Shown: positions 1-11,368 of the stretch, in pieces
Layout of the letters: the number at the start of each line of letters is the position of its first letter
Numbering within the stretch: the stretch's first letter is position 1
Assembly (NCBI GenBank): GCA_030248135.1
Contig: JASANC010004507.1
Location: forward strand, 1-64,000
Reading direction: 5' to 3'
DNA length: 64,000 nucleotides
From: Theristus sp. LFF4_11
Lineage: Eukaryota; Nematoda; Chromadorea; Monhysterida; Xyalidae
Notes under the pieces: model-generated
Told to the model about the DNA's origin: nothing
The model's input: the letters and a program-made list of their open reading frames with translations, nothing else
The model's database searches: none
Position numbers and translations under genes: made by a program

Positions 1-240
1 GTTGCTGTTGAACCGAGCAATTGACAGTTGAGCATGTGTTGTGACGTTTGTATAGCGTTTCACTGCGTTCAAAAATACTATTTTTTGAAATTTTGCGATA
101 TTACATAGCTTGAATTGTTTATTGAAGACTTCGTTTGGAAACGCGTGCAGTGTCTGTGTGCTTTTACAGATGGGTTAGTGTCCTCTCTTGAATTTTTTTC
201 TTGATTTGCTTAAAACACCAATTAGCATATCGCCAAAGTA

Positions 241-1074
241 CAGGATGTTGACCCACAAGTAGTGATACCAACTTTGAAGTGTTGTAACGCACCAACTGTT
301 TGAGCATTTTAGTTAAAAAATAGAACCAACTATTTTGCAAAGTTGAACTTAGGTTTCCCACTAATTTTCAGGCGGAAATATTTAAAACGACTAATTCAAA
401 TTGAGCTTAAAACTCAAAAACCAGAAGTTTCGCACATTAATGAACGTTTCAGGTATCATCAGCTCTTTTCTTTTGATGTTTACTAGCCATTGACCCGTGT
501 CTACGGCCCGGAATAGAAAAATGCGTTTGATTTGAATATTTTGTTTCTTCAACTCACCTTGTTTTAGATCAATATCAAGCACCTCTTGGTTAATAATCAT
601 TTGCTTCTGCTTTTTAGAAAGTTGCAACATTTTTAGTTGCCCGTGTTTTTTTATGTTATTGCCATTAATCATCTGCGTTAGTCACATCGTGATATCATAA
701 ACCGACTGCATAGAACGTTCCGCCGATTACAGCAGTTGTTTGCTGATTTTTTGTGACACAGCAAAAAAATATTTTTTGACGAAATTTAACAGAAATTTAA
801 ACTGAACGTTCACAACCTGCTAGCTAAATTTTCAGCCCAAAGGATCAATCACTTGGCCTACTGCAGCGTGAGAAAGTTCTTTTCACCCAGGCCCAACAAG
901 CAAAATTTACAGTTTTCCATTTTTTAGGCGGAATTGAGGAAGCCGTTTGATATTTAATTTCAGCAAATCTGTTTATCTTTGTGGAATAATTGGTTAAAAT
1001 TTTAATCAAAACACTGGAACGGTTGGAGAGTTACATCACTTCAAAGTTGGCATCACTACTGATGGACCACCCTG
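241..1074. mobile_element. Tc1/mariner-like non-autonomous element
   Basis: The two ends are inverted copies of about 45 bp. The left end reads CAGGATGTTGACCC and continues with GTAGTGATACCAACTTTG. The right end is its complement, with GGCATCACTACTGATGG and a terminal CCACCCTG. Both ends are flanked by TA (239-240 and 1075-1076), the target duplication used by Tc1/mariner elements. The interior has frames of up to 93 codons on the minus strand but no transposase catalytic motif that I can recognise, so it looks like a decayed or internally deleted copy. Confidence 0.7.
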
Positions 1075-1076
1075 TA

Positions 1077-1608
1077 TATTCTATAAAATCCGCATGACAA
1101 AACCGAGGAGCTTTGGAATTTTATACATTACAGCTAGATAATTACGATAATCGCCCATAAGTCATTAACTTTATGGTGTAGCTTTCAATAATAATGTTGC
1201 TGAAAAGTTCATGAAACACTTGGAAACCTGAAATCCATGAAAATCGGCATTTAATAAACTTTCATGCTAAGTTAAGCCTAGGGTTAAGTGGTTTGAAAAA
1301 AGTTTCATTTTCGTTTTTTTAAATTCGGATTAAATCCAAAATACCATGCAAAGTAACCCAAATCTAGCAAGTTTCATTGATTAGTTTGCTGTTAACTAGC
1401 TGTTTGTGTTGATGACCGTGAGATTGTGTTAAGACCCAAACCAAGTGCTTCCGTAATCCACAAAGTTAACATTTGGAATCTCCGTGCAAAATAACTTAGA
1501 TTTAGTAAGTTTCGCTAGTTTGCGGTTAACCGGCTGTGGGTTGTTGTGCGACCGATTTGTGATGGTTTTGATTTGCCAAAAATCGCAAGGAGTGATTTAC
1601 CGGCTCGT
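1077..1608. other. AT-rich intergenic, nothing recognised
   Basis: This is AT-rich single-copy-looking DNA between two mobile elements. No exon with splice sites or recognisable protein was found on either strand. Confidence 0.5.
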
Positions 1609-2353
1609 GTACTATTCCGGCCCGCTCATTCCGGCCCGAAGAATACCGGCCCGGAGAATTCCGGCCCGACGAATTTTCGCCAGCACAAACAATATTAAAC
1701 CACGAAGTGTTTTTTGGTAATAAAATATCGATTGGTTATACTTATTCACGACGTGAATAAATAAATTCATACAGCTAGTTTGAAGCTTTGTTAGCTTTGT
1801 GCAGAATTTTACCCGAGGTTTGTATCTTATTTTTGTTCTAGCACGTTCAACATAATGACTTGTGTTTCTGCCCTAGTGCCCCCTCGAAATTTGCTTGACA
1901 ACTCACCCAGCGAAATTTGCCTAAAAGACATTTTTAAAGCACCGAAAAAAAGTCATGTCTGAAATAATGAAAATGCAAACAAGATCACGACAATCAAATA
2001 ATGCAGAAATAACACCAACAAGGACAAAACACAGCACAACAAATATCAGTTAGTAAGTGATGGTTCACAAATCCTGATTCGTGATAAAAACTTTTTATTT
2101 ATTATTTTGAAAAAAGATTGCTCTTTCCAAAAAAATCAATTGACAACATCAATTAAAATCAGTTTCCAAAGATCATTGAAAATACACTGTAACATGTAAA
2201 CATAGATATTTTATTACCAAAAATCAGTTCGTGTGGTTTATTATTGTTCGTGCTGGCGAAAATTCGTCGGCCCGGAATTCTGCGGGCCGGAATTGTTCGG
2301 GCCGAATTCTTCGCGCCGAACTCTTCAGGCCGAATTAGCGGGCCGGAATTGTA
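1609..2353. mobile_element. Foldback element with GGCCCG minisatellite ends
   Basis: Both ends are built from short tandem units of the type ATTCCGGCCCG, four on the left (1611-1670) and about six degenerate ones on the right (2268-2352), in inverted orientation. Inside these lies a further inverted match (CGAATTTTCGCCAGCAC on the left, its complement on the right, then a shared AT-rich block reaching about 1735 and 2208). The outer tips are GTACTATTCCGG and its near complement ending in GTAC. Ends made of tandem subrepeats are typical of foldback-type elements. No coding capacity is visible in the 745 bp. Confidence 0.65.
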
Positions 2354-3119
2354 CCCCCCCGTCAGATTTTGACCATGTACTTCTCTACATTGTAGCTGCA
2401 AAATTGAAAGCTGGTTGATTTTAACCAAACCTGATACGAGAGTGACAAGTTTGAACAAACTCACTTGAAATTAGGTTTTTTAATTACAAACAAATTTTTG
2501 TGTGTCACACATTATTTAACTGCGTGACCTTTTATTAAGGTTTTTCCTATCGATCGATTGCACAGAACTGGAACACAGAAACAAAAAATCAATAGGGAAT
2601 TTTTAGAACAAACTAGTGAGTGACGGAACAATACAAAGATGAGAAAAATCGTAACCCAAAACAACACGCGGAATCATTTTGTGCACAAAAATACAAATAA
2701 AGGGGTAAAGTTGCCCACAATTTTCGACATAATTCAAGCTGAAAACGTGCACTTCAGCAACAATCTCATTTTCACAACAAAAATACAAGCAATTTGTTCC
2801 ACAAATTGTACGCCAAACAAAAAAATCCAAGGAAATAAATGCGAGTGCCACAAACCAAAGTCAAATGTTACTCAATAAAAAACAAGAACCGTTTTAAATT
2901 ATAAAAAACGTCAATTTTGAAGCAAATTAATCCACATCAAAGACGAATGTTCAAAAAACTTTCAGCGCACACAATGAGACGATCACAGACAACCATGACA
3001 AACGGCAGAAACAAACACAGAACCTCGAGATGAGTGACTACTAGCATGACAGAAGCTACACTCTCTTGTGTGCCAAAAGTTTTCACATCCGGTTCAACTG
3101 TTGAAAAGAAAAAATTGGT
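2354..3119. other. Intergenic, nothing recognised
   Basis: The stretch contains only short frames on both strands. None has plausible splice sites or a recognisable domain. Confidence 0.5.
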
Positions 3120-3930
3120 TGCAATTAAAGTTGGTAAAAACGGTTTTTTATATTGCCAGGAAAAAACCGGTTTCTTTTCCGTTTTAAAACCGAAAAACCG
3201 AATTTTACCCAGCTCCTAAATTTTCTAGAATTTGGCACCTTGAGCTCAAAATTGAAAATTCATCAAAATTAGTGTTCTTGAGCAGCATAAAAAGCTCTTT
3301 TCGGACATACAATCGACCCAATTTGCTATATTTTTGTTTCAAATCAAATCAGTTTTCAACGAAGATGGGTGGCCGTAAAAGGAAAAATCAAGGGAGTCAG
3401 GATCAACAGCATCACAAACGAGTCAACGACAAGGTGTGCTTGCTGTTTGTTGCTTCACTGAGGTTGCTTGGTTGTTTTGTTAAGTGTATCACATGTGTTT
3501 TCTTAAGTGATTCTTTCAAGTGTCTGTGACACCGATCGTTGCTGACGAGTCCAAACGGTGTCGGCGTACAACGAATAATTGGCGAAACGCCCAACAGATC
3601 TACCAAATAATTTGATTGTATTTGTCGGATGGCGTTTGAAAAATAACATTTCATTAGTTACCATTTCAAATTGACAACGTCGTCAGTCAGTGTGGGCAGT
3701 CTTATGTATCTTATCTTCATGTTATCGTATTTCACTTGACCCTTGACACAAAAGCGTCTGCAAAATGATGTTTCACCAATTCAATTTGACACAGTTCACA
3801 TTGTGATTTTTAACCACGAAGTTTGAAACTTTTTAAGATAAAAAACCGGTTCTTTATTTTTCTAGAAAAATAACTGAAAAAAAGTTTTAAAACGGGAAAG
3901 AAACCGTTTTTTTCCTGTGCCAACCCTAGT
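3120..3930. mobile_element. Inverted-repeat element with AAACCGGTTTT-type arms
   Basis: The left arm (about 3128-3205) and the right arm (about 3845-3928) are imperfect inverted copies rich in AAACCGGTTTTT blocks. The right tip ends in TGCCAACCCTA, the complement of TAGGGTTGGCA, a hAT-like terminus related to those at 56.2-58.3 kb; the left tip is eroded. A related arm pair lies at 7005-7345, and a lone TAGGGTTGGCA terminus lies at 10673. The middle has a frame starting MGGRKRKNQ at 3365 with no recognisable domain. Confidence 0.5.
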
Positions 3931-4216
3931 TACCATGAAACAATCAGATTGTTTTGTCAACGACTGCCGTGTCACTGATGAATGATCGCATTGTCTAATG
4001 ATATATCGTCGAGCACCCATAGTCCATTGGTAGCACCAGTGACTCGTTTAAACGACTCAAATTGCGCTCAGATTCCTCAACGGCTTCCGTGTCTGCTTTG
4101 CGCGGCAGCCGCTTCGGCATCAGAGAGCGCAGAATTCGTTGCGAGACCTGCAAGCGAAAACCCACGTTGTTTGAGAAAGTGCACGGGCTTCGTTCATACA
4201 AGGACACTATCATATA

Positions 4217-4670
4217 CCGTATTACCTCTAATAAACCCCCATGGGGGTTTATTTCTTCAGCGACTTCTGGGGGTGGGGGTTTATTTTTGGGGGAGGGGCT
4301 TTATTTTTTGGGGGGGGGGTTATTTGGAAACCATTTTTAGGAGTGGGCAAAATGGCAAAAATACCTTCCATGGCAGGAAGGAAGTCGCAGAAACTTCTAC
4401 TCTACATAGAAATTTCCTTTTACAACAGCCCTTTGTAATGAAATTACCATTAACTCATCCATTTGGGGCCTTTGGTAGCACAATTTCATCATTTTCACTG
4501 CAACCAGCCACTGAATTCGCTGGGTATGTGTTTCAAACAGGTTTCAATAATCCCCCATGGGGGATTATTTTGGGGGGGGGGGTTATTTGGAAACTTGTCG
4601 AGGGGGTGGGGGTTTATTTTTGGGGGGGGGGGTTTAAATTTGGGGGGGGGGTTTAATAGAGGTAATACGG
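4217..4670. mobile_element. TA-target MITE with G-run core
   Basis: The terminal inverted repeats are CCGTATTACCTCTA at 4217-4230 and the exact complement at 4657-4670. TA dinucleotides flank both ends (4215-4216 and 4671-4672), as expected for Tc1/mariner-type integration. The interior carries two blocks, each starting with a CCCCATGGGG palindrome and followed by repeated GGGGG-TTTATTTT units (4246-4325 and 4554-4655). These runs could form G-quadruplexes on the plus strand. Confidence 0.75.
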
Positions 4671-4672
4671 TA

Positions 4673-5232
4673 TTGGTGTAGTGCCTGTCATATATTGGTA
4701 CAGACACTGGGCCTGTTATGCCTGTATCAAAGGCGACCAGGAATAGGCATGTTGGCCGTTCGCAACAGGACTCTGCCAGGTTACCCCAACTTTTGACTGG
4801 CCAGTCGAACAAATCATCCATTCAGCAATGTCACATATCAGGTTACCCCTTTTCTTGGCTGGTTTGGCTACCTAGCAGGAACAGTCATGAAAATGGCTTC
4901 CGTGCACCTCTGATTCCAGGCTCGGGTCACTTCAGCACGTTTGAATTGCCGCGTCAAGCATGAAACTGTTTTCATTTCATTGCGTACTTTAATTGAGTCG
5001 CAGAACTGGAGAAAAACCAATACCTGCGCGTTGCTGCAGTCAGTCTGTCTCGCCTTGACCAATGGGTGCATCGACACCAACTGATCGTCAACTTCCGCCC
5101 AGAATCCGGCCGAGTGAACACGTTTCAGATGAGTGGAGCCGCTCGCATGCTGGCAACGAAATGGGCAACATTGAAATTGGCAACAACTTGTGCATTCTCG
5201 TCTCGGAGCGTCTCAGTGTCTGTCGTATTTGC
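4673..5232. other. Intergenic, nothing recognised
   Basis: No coding exon, RNA gene or repeat pair could be supported here. Confidence 0.45.
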
Positions 5233-5235
5233 TAA

Positions 5236-6495
5236 AGGCGCGTTTAGCAATTAGTTTTTCTTACGTACGCACGGAACGCACGTCGTTCTAAATGCGGGGC
5301 GCAAAACAGTCGTTTCGTTTACGCCACACGACAAAACTGAAAACTGCGCACCGCATTTAGAACGACTGAAGTGTCGTGCATACATACGGAAAACTAATTC
5401 GCGTAGGCAAAAAGTTGTGTGGTATGTCCGAACGTGCGGACGGACAAGCTTGCGTTCGGGAATTAGAAAACGTGTAGCATCCGTCATACGACTGTCGTTC
5501 TAAATGCCGTGACCAAAAATAGTCCGTTCTGTTGCGGACAAAAATGCAAATGTCTGCCCTAGCAAATTTGAAAACGGGAATTGACAAATTTTATTTTTTA
5601 GTGATCATCTCCCTTGCATTCCCTCCCCTTCCCCTACCCTCTTCCCCATTTTGCATTCAGTTTGTCGTCGCATTTTTATCACATGTGTTCTCAAGAAGCG
5701 CATGTAAAAATCTAAATTCTTTCAGTTTTGAATTTTTGAATTTTGAACTTTCAATACAAACTGAATTTGAACAAATTTTGATTTGGATCTTTCAAAAATG
5801 GAAAATGCTGACCCAATTTGAAAATGACTCCGCCGACGCCGATCAGTTCACTCGACGAAGCGCAGGTGACAGAGAAGCTGATCGAAGCAGTTTTGCTTTT
5901 TTGGAGCCAGCAGCCCCCTTCTCCGAAACCAGCAAGCAAACAAACAAACAAACAAACAAACAAACGAACAAACAAACAAACAATGAAAAACAACAGTTTC
6001 CAGTAGATTTCAGTTTTCTTTCTTTTCAAAACAGGCAAGTAGACCCACCAAATAAAACTGAGCATTTTTCCCGTTGCCCCAACATCTAAAATACCTTGAT
6101 TTTCAACTTAAAATTAACAGACACTGGAAAATATGAACTTTTCCGCACATCCGTCGAACGACTTTTTGCTGCCAGCAGCAAAAAGTCGTCGGACAGTCGT
6201 GCGCAAGAAATTCTAATTCGCGTGCGCATTTGTCTTTTTACGCACGGACAAACAGTCGTTCTAAATCCCGTGCGCAAAACAGTCGTGTCGGATAGACGTA
6301 AGTCACACGCACGAAATTCTAATTCGCGTGGGCACAAGTTTTTTTGCGTGCGCACGGACAACGTTCTAAATCATGCGCGCAAAACAGTCGTTACGTGCGA
6401 ACGACAGTCATGCGTACGAAATTCTAATTCGCGTAGCCATTTTTTAAGTTCTGTCTCCGTGCGTACGCACGAAAATCTAATTGCTAAACGCGCCT
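5236..6495. mobile_element. PIF/Harbinger-like MITE, 1.26 kb, TAA target duplication
   Basis: The terminal inverted repeat AGGCGCGTTTAGCAATTAG at 5236-5254 matches its complement ending at 6495, and TAA flanks both sides (5233-5235 and 6496-6498). A 3-bp TTA/TAA duplication is the hallmark of PIF/Harbinger elements. Subterminal regions carry repeated units with CGTTCTAAAT and GTGCGCAAAACAGTCGT. A solo end of the same family lies in a WDR81 intron at about 25336-25430, and a shorter relative lies at 63101-63393. The centre has a CAAA microsatellite but no transposase. Confidence 0.8.
5937..5983. repeat. CAAA/AAAC microsatellite
   Basis: About eleven tandem AAAC units with one C-to-G change lie inside the Harbinger-like element. 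On the minus strand they create a low-complexity open frame that should not be called a gene. Confidence 0.9.
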
Positions 6496-6618
6496 TAATG
6501 ATACCATCTTGTATTGTAATTGTCAATGATCGTCAAGAACGGTCTTCCAGTAAATTTTGAAAAACAAACGTTTGGGATTTTTACAATCATCAATAGTCAT
6601 GTATCTTGTTTATTTATG

Positions 6619-6791
6619 TACAGCCGAACTCTAAATTATAGGCAATCAACTGATTGGTTCGTGATCACATGATGCATGCATTCTGTGCAAGACAGACTCC
6701 GCGTCCACAGCAATGCCTGCACCGAATGCATGCATCACGTGAGCACCACCAACAAATCAGCTGATTGGCTATAATTTAGAGTTCGACTGTA
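6619..6791. mobile_element. CAGTCGAACTC-family MITE, 173 bp
   Basis: The termini are near-perfect inverted repeats (CAGCCGAACTCTAAATTATA at the left, complement at the right) with TA at both outer ends. The subterminal part contains CAACTGATTGG on one side and CCAATCAGCTGATTGG on the other, and the centre has paired GCATGCAT motifs. Relatives in this window are at 14341-14953, 16635-16760, 24499-24638, 32589-32751, 35622-35773 and 35835-35984. This copy sits 17 nt beyond the DBF4 stop codon, in the presumed 3' UTR. Confidence 0.85.
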
Positions 6792-6807
6792 TGTATTTTA
6801 TAAACAA

Positions 6808-9800
6808 TCAACATCGAATGACGTGTGCCGTGTGTCTCACGTGACCGACCTTTGCCAAGCTGTCGACGTCGCGTCGACAAATCTCGCAGTAGCCTTTACG
6901 ATCAGGGTCTGGAGAGAATGGGCGCTCCTTGTCGGCGAACCGAGGCGAACGACGCAGGCTGAAAAGGGCAGGAAATTTCAATACATGTGTGTCTTGTTTC
7001 AATGTCTGAAAAAACGGTTTTATATTTCCCGGTTTTTTTGCAAAAATAAAAGACCGGTTTTTACCTTAATTTTTTTGAACTTTTGGTACTTCAAAAGTGG
7101 GTGGATGATATCGCAAAATTACACGTACAAAACTGAAAAATGAACTGCATGAAACTGGATTTGTGAAACATCAGATTTACTTTCAGTTCCTGGCAGATTC
7201 AAATACCAATATCCACTGTATTTGTGATTTTGAATAAGAGGAACCAAGTTCTCAAAGCTTTTGGGTGCTGGGAAAAATTGGGTTTTAAAACGGTTTTAAA
7301 ACAGAAATAAAACCGTTTTTCCTGGCCATAAAAAACGGTTTTTTTACCAACCATGACCACTACCAAAGCGTTAGTTTCTTTTGTATTTTTTCAAAAAAAA
7401 CACTTTTGCATACATGGAATTCACTAATTGGCTTGAACGATATGCAGCCATTAATCAGCGTTCAGGGTAGGAATTGTGCGAGAAAATTGCAAAACAATCC
7501 GCCAAAATTATTTAAAAAAAAAACAAAAAAACGCACCGAGGTTTTCCGCCGTTCCCCGGTCGACCGGCCGGATTCGCGGGCCTATTTTCGGCGTTTTCAT
7601 CGGGCTTCACGAATTCGTCGTCGTCGTTGGACGATTTGGCAGACAGAATCGGCGGATGGAACAGGGACCGGCAATCTGAGGTGCCTGAACAGTGAACACC
7701 AAATCGCATTTTGTGTTCACAACAAAAACCAACTTGGGTAGTTGCATTATAGATTCATGGAAGCAGTAAAAGTGAGCTAGATGCATTCATCGTTTATGCT
7801 GGGTTCAAGCTATAAATGTTCGAAAGTTGTTTCAAACAAAAAAACAACTAATTTTTGCATTGTATAGGCTTTTTATTGCACTAACCGGGCCCACCAAAGA
7901 CACACAGCCACGTGCGCAGTTGATTCGGTCTCGCCTGCACATACGTCGGTCGATAGCGCAACAGAACGTCCTGCACGTTGACGTAAGGCGGCACCAGTTT
8001 CTTTGTGACCACTACCGGCTCCGCACCAGAGGAAGTGCCGCCGCGGGTGTTGACAATCTGTGCAAAAGTGATCACGAGATATTCAAGAGTCAAACGTGAA
8101 AAAGAAGTGTGCATTTATTTAGCGCACCCAGCCCAGACACACACACACCCGCATATCAAACGCTGTCATGGTGTGCCTGTGAGTTTGTTGCGCCTTGTTC
8201 TTGTTTGTGACACTGGACAACAAATATTTTTTGTGTTTACGTGTAATCGAGAAAGACACAGCCCAGAATTGTTTCAACACGCGGCCATTTATCTCAATCG
8301 TGTGCAGTCCAGTAGCGGGCACAGCATCTCATGCGTGCGCGTGTTCGCTCGTGGTTGTTCAGGTGGCAAAGAATACCAAAGTGCCCGGTGTTCAGAGCCA
8401 GCACGTCACACAGACACAACCTTTAGCGGGGCGCGAGTGCGATGGCGAGTCTCCTTCCAGTTCCATTTCGTCCGTTTGCACTGCTTGATTCGTTGCTCGA
8501 AATCGTCCACTGTTTGCAGTCGCATGCCAAGCTCGAACGCACGCCGCAGCACCAGCGAAAAGCCGTAGCGTGAGCGCAGCTGTGAAACAACAACAACTAA
8601 ACAAACAATATCGCTCAGTGGGCAGGGAGAGGACTCTGATGGTCCTCACAATCCAATTGGTTCACGTTCACGTGATAATCAGGATAAGTTTTCATTGAAC
8701 AGGTAGAATAGAACGATTTCCAGTTATAATTCATAACGATATGAATTTCCACTCGTCATGGAAAGTGTCAGCAAAACAACGAAACGAAGCAATGTGATTC
8801 TACCAACAGAACACGGGGCTCCCAAAAAACAAAACCTGTTTTTTTGATTTCCACTTCCACAAAATTTCCACTCATATTTTCAACAAAAAGCTTGTAAAAA
8901 CGGTTTTTTGATGAAAATCCTGATGTGATCAAGTTAAAACGCATAACAGTGATTCTGTACTTTTCGATTACCAATGCAGAAAGCCGCCTTCCCACCAAAC
9001 CAACCATCTCCAGTTCATCCTTCCTATCGGCAGTCTGAAAACCCGTCGCAGAATGAACAGCACAGTGTCTCTCCAATTTCGGGTTTCTTGTTTGGTTTAT
9101 CTGATTATTCTGATTGTGATTTCGCATCTGAAACATCGCAGACGCTGCCACGAGCTGCGTGGGCGCCGCATAGTAGTCAGTGGTCGTCGTGGCGGCGTTG
9201 TTGCTGTACTGTGACTGGCGACTAGCGGCTCGTTTCGGTTGATGTCGAACGGTATCCTGCGATTGCGAAAGAGTTTAAAATTTTCAAATGTGGATTGTGA
9301 AGCTTTTAAAAGAGAATTTAAAAATATTTTGGCACACCAAGCCAATAGCAGGCAACAGGGGCAGGCAACAGGTGGATTGTTCATATTCAATTCAATGGAA
9401 GAAAAACCATACGGCCACCAAAACGTGTGGATTTTTTGAAACTCTACGTCAAAAAATCACAGTAAAAACTTTTAGACCTCATCAAAAGAATACATTGTTT
9501 TGTTGAAATTGCATTTTTTATAACATGTGGTTGCAGCATAAATAACCTTCAGAAAGACACTGCCCTGAGTTAGACCAAAAAACAAAAACCACAACAACCA
9601 ACCTTGTCACTCGTTTTCCAGTGGCGTTTCTGTGCGTTTTCAGGCGCATTTCGTTGCGCGCGTTTTTGCGGCGAGTTTTTCGTTTCAGACGGCACGAGTT
9701 CACTGCGGCTGCCGCGGCCGAGTCCGCTGTCGCGGCCGTTTCGTGAGTCAAACAGAAACGAACTTGGACTCTTTCCAGCGCCACCCGATTTCGGTCGCTC

Positions 9801-11008
9801 GTTCTCTTTGCTGTTTCAAGTTTTAAGAATAAACTTTGGCTGATTGTTTTGGGCAGAGTGGAGCACACGTGCAAACATCGCTGATCAGGCACCTCTCTTC
9901 TGTTCTGCATCTGATGCGAGCCACCAAAGAGAATTGTCAAGCAGCTTGGGTTTTTCTTTCTTTATACAATCACAACTACATCCTGCTATCGCATGGTTGC
10001 CTCCTTAAGTTGGTGTTGGTTTATTAGCGTTTGGAGCTGGAGCCAGCAGGGCATAACCTAAAAACAGACCAATGGAAAGCCCCTTTAAGATGCCATTAAA
10101 AACTTAACGTTTGAGCAGGCTGGGCTGCAGGAAAGCGCACTTAGCGTCCGAACGTAAAACCTCCTCTCACATTAAAAATTCCAAACAACATCAACACATT
10201 AAAAATTGTCGCGTCTGTAGCGCAGGTGTAGGGCTTTCGTCTACCGTTCTGTAGGTGGACAGTTCGAATTCCGCTGCGGACAAGACACAATGGAGAAACG
10301 AAAGTGACCATCAACAACTAATGGTGTACTCCTTCCAGAGCCGAGGGTAAAATTGGGCTAGCATTGCCTGTTTCCGCCAGAGTTTGGTATCTTATGGTTT
10401 CCGGAACCGGCGCGCGAACAAATAAAATAAAATAAAAACACCCACCTGCTCCTATTCGCCGTTTGCTTCTTCTTCATTTCCAAAACGTCGCCGAGTTTAG
10501 CATTGTCCGACACAACGCAGAGCGTTGTAGTTTTGCCGTCGTTTTCGTCGGCGACGTGGTCAAGCACTATCTGAAAAATGAATAATTGGTTTTTGTGAAA
10601 CTGAATAAATTTTAGAATCAGATTGAATTTTATTTTTTGTGGCCGGTGTGCGTCCCCCGTGTGGCATCACTAGGGTTGGCAGGCTTTTTGCAGGCTCCCG
10701 GTAGGTTTTCGATTATCATAACAATAACAACATTTCTAAATATAAGCACAAGATGCGTGAACTCAGCTCGGGTTGTTTCTCGCCCTTCTCCTTTCCTTCT
10801 GTTTGATTAGCGCTACTGCTAGACTTCTAGTCACATGAAATGAAAAGCCCACCCCGCCAAGATTCTCGATGTCGCGTCGCAAACGTTGCTCGATCCGGTG
10901 ATTGGAAACATCCAGCACCACGATTCGATTTTGCAACGGTCGCCGAATTTTCTTCGTTGAGCGCATCTTCGTGTCCTGCGCCATATTTTGTGCCTTCTTC
11001 GTCGTCAT
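6808..11008 (-). CDS. DBF4: DBF4-like regulatory subunit of Cdc7 kinase (DDK)
   Basis: DBF4 binds and activates the Cdc7 kinase, which phosphorylates the MCM helicase to fire replication origins in the nucleus. I modelled seven exons with matching phases: 11008-10853, 10570-10446, 9810-9603, 8579-8421, 8057-7886, 7684-7537 and 6958-6808 (372 aa). Exon 1 holds the start of the BRCT-like motif N (RIVVLDVSNHRIEQRLRRDI then ENLGG). Exon 4 carries the end of that region (ELGMRLQTVDDFEQ). Exon 5 has motif M (PPYVNVQD then RYRPTYVQ). The last exon has the DBF4-type zinc finger, GYCEICRRDVDSLAK then two His. Exon 3 looks disordered and basic. The start ATG at 11008 is the first in frame. The 3' end is uncertain: reading through gives C-x2-C-x11-H-x5-H and a stop at 6808, whereas a possible donor at 6849 would restore the usual nine-residue spacing if a further exon exists. 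An in-frame stop and AATAAA at about 7873-7883 fall in intron 5 and are not the gene's end. Confidence 0.9.
7005..7345. repeat. AAACGGTTTT inverted-repeat element in DBF4 intron 6
   Basis: Two arms rich in AAAACGGTTTT (7010-7065 and 7280-7345) face each other. They resemble the arms of the element at 3120-3930, so this is probably a shorter member of that family. Confidence 0.5.
10208..10436 (+). mobile_element. tRNA-derived SINE (family B) in DBF4 intron 2
   Basis: The head has a tRNA-like internal promoter: an A-box-like TGTAGCGCAGGTGTAGG at about 10215 and a B-box-like AGTTCGAATTCC at about 10261. The body is followed by a TTTGGTATCTTATGGTTTCC segment and an AAATA-rich tail ending just before the splice donor of DBF4 exon 2. 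A 3' fragment of the same family recurs at about 31878-31940. Target duplications are not clear. Confidence 0.65.
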
Positions 11009-11368
11009 GGCGCCGCTTTATTTTCACCTTATTCACCGCGTTCCTCAATTAAATAAGTTGCAACATGGAATTGGATGTTAGGGTTCGAAAAAAGTGAAAA
11101 TCCCGATTTTGTTTTTGTTGCTGTTGATGGACAACGCCGTGCTCCGCAATAACCAAGAGTTGACAAGCAGTTTTTCTCACATTTGAATCGTGGTGTCTGG
11201 ACTTTGCTCGTCGATCTTTGACCAAAAAATAAAAGTAAAAATTGTCAAAAAATTTTGACAAAGTCCACACTAAACTCTGAGGAGGCCAGTTTTATTGATT
11301 TTAGTAGCCAAAAGTAAGGAGTTGAGGACTTTTACTCACCTTTCTCTCTACTCAGAAGAAAACGGTTG

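Noticed and set aside
5532..6089. 185-codon open frame
   Set aside because: It lies inside the Harbinger-like element and includes a CAAA microsatellite, with no recognisable domain.
7881..8114. Stop codon followed by AATAAA on the minus strand, looking like a gene's 3' end
   Set aside because: A strong GTTAGT donor lies at the same place, and the next exon (7684-7537) continues DBF4 in matching phase, so the stop and AATAAA are intronic.
8119..8322. Extra DBF4 exon between exons 4 and 5
   Set aside because: Exons 4 and 5 already join in phase 0, and the acceptor-like AG here opens only into frames that stop or do not match.
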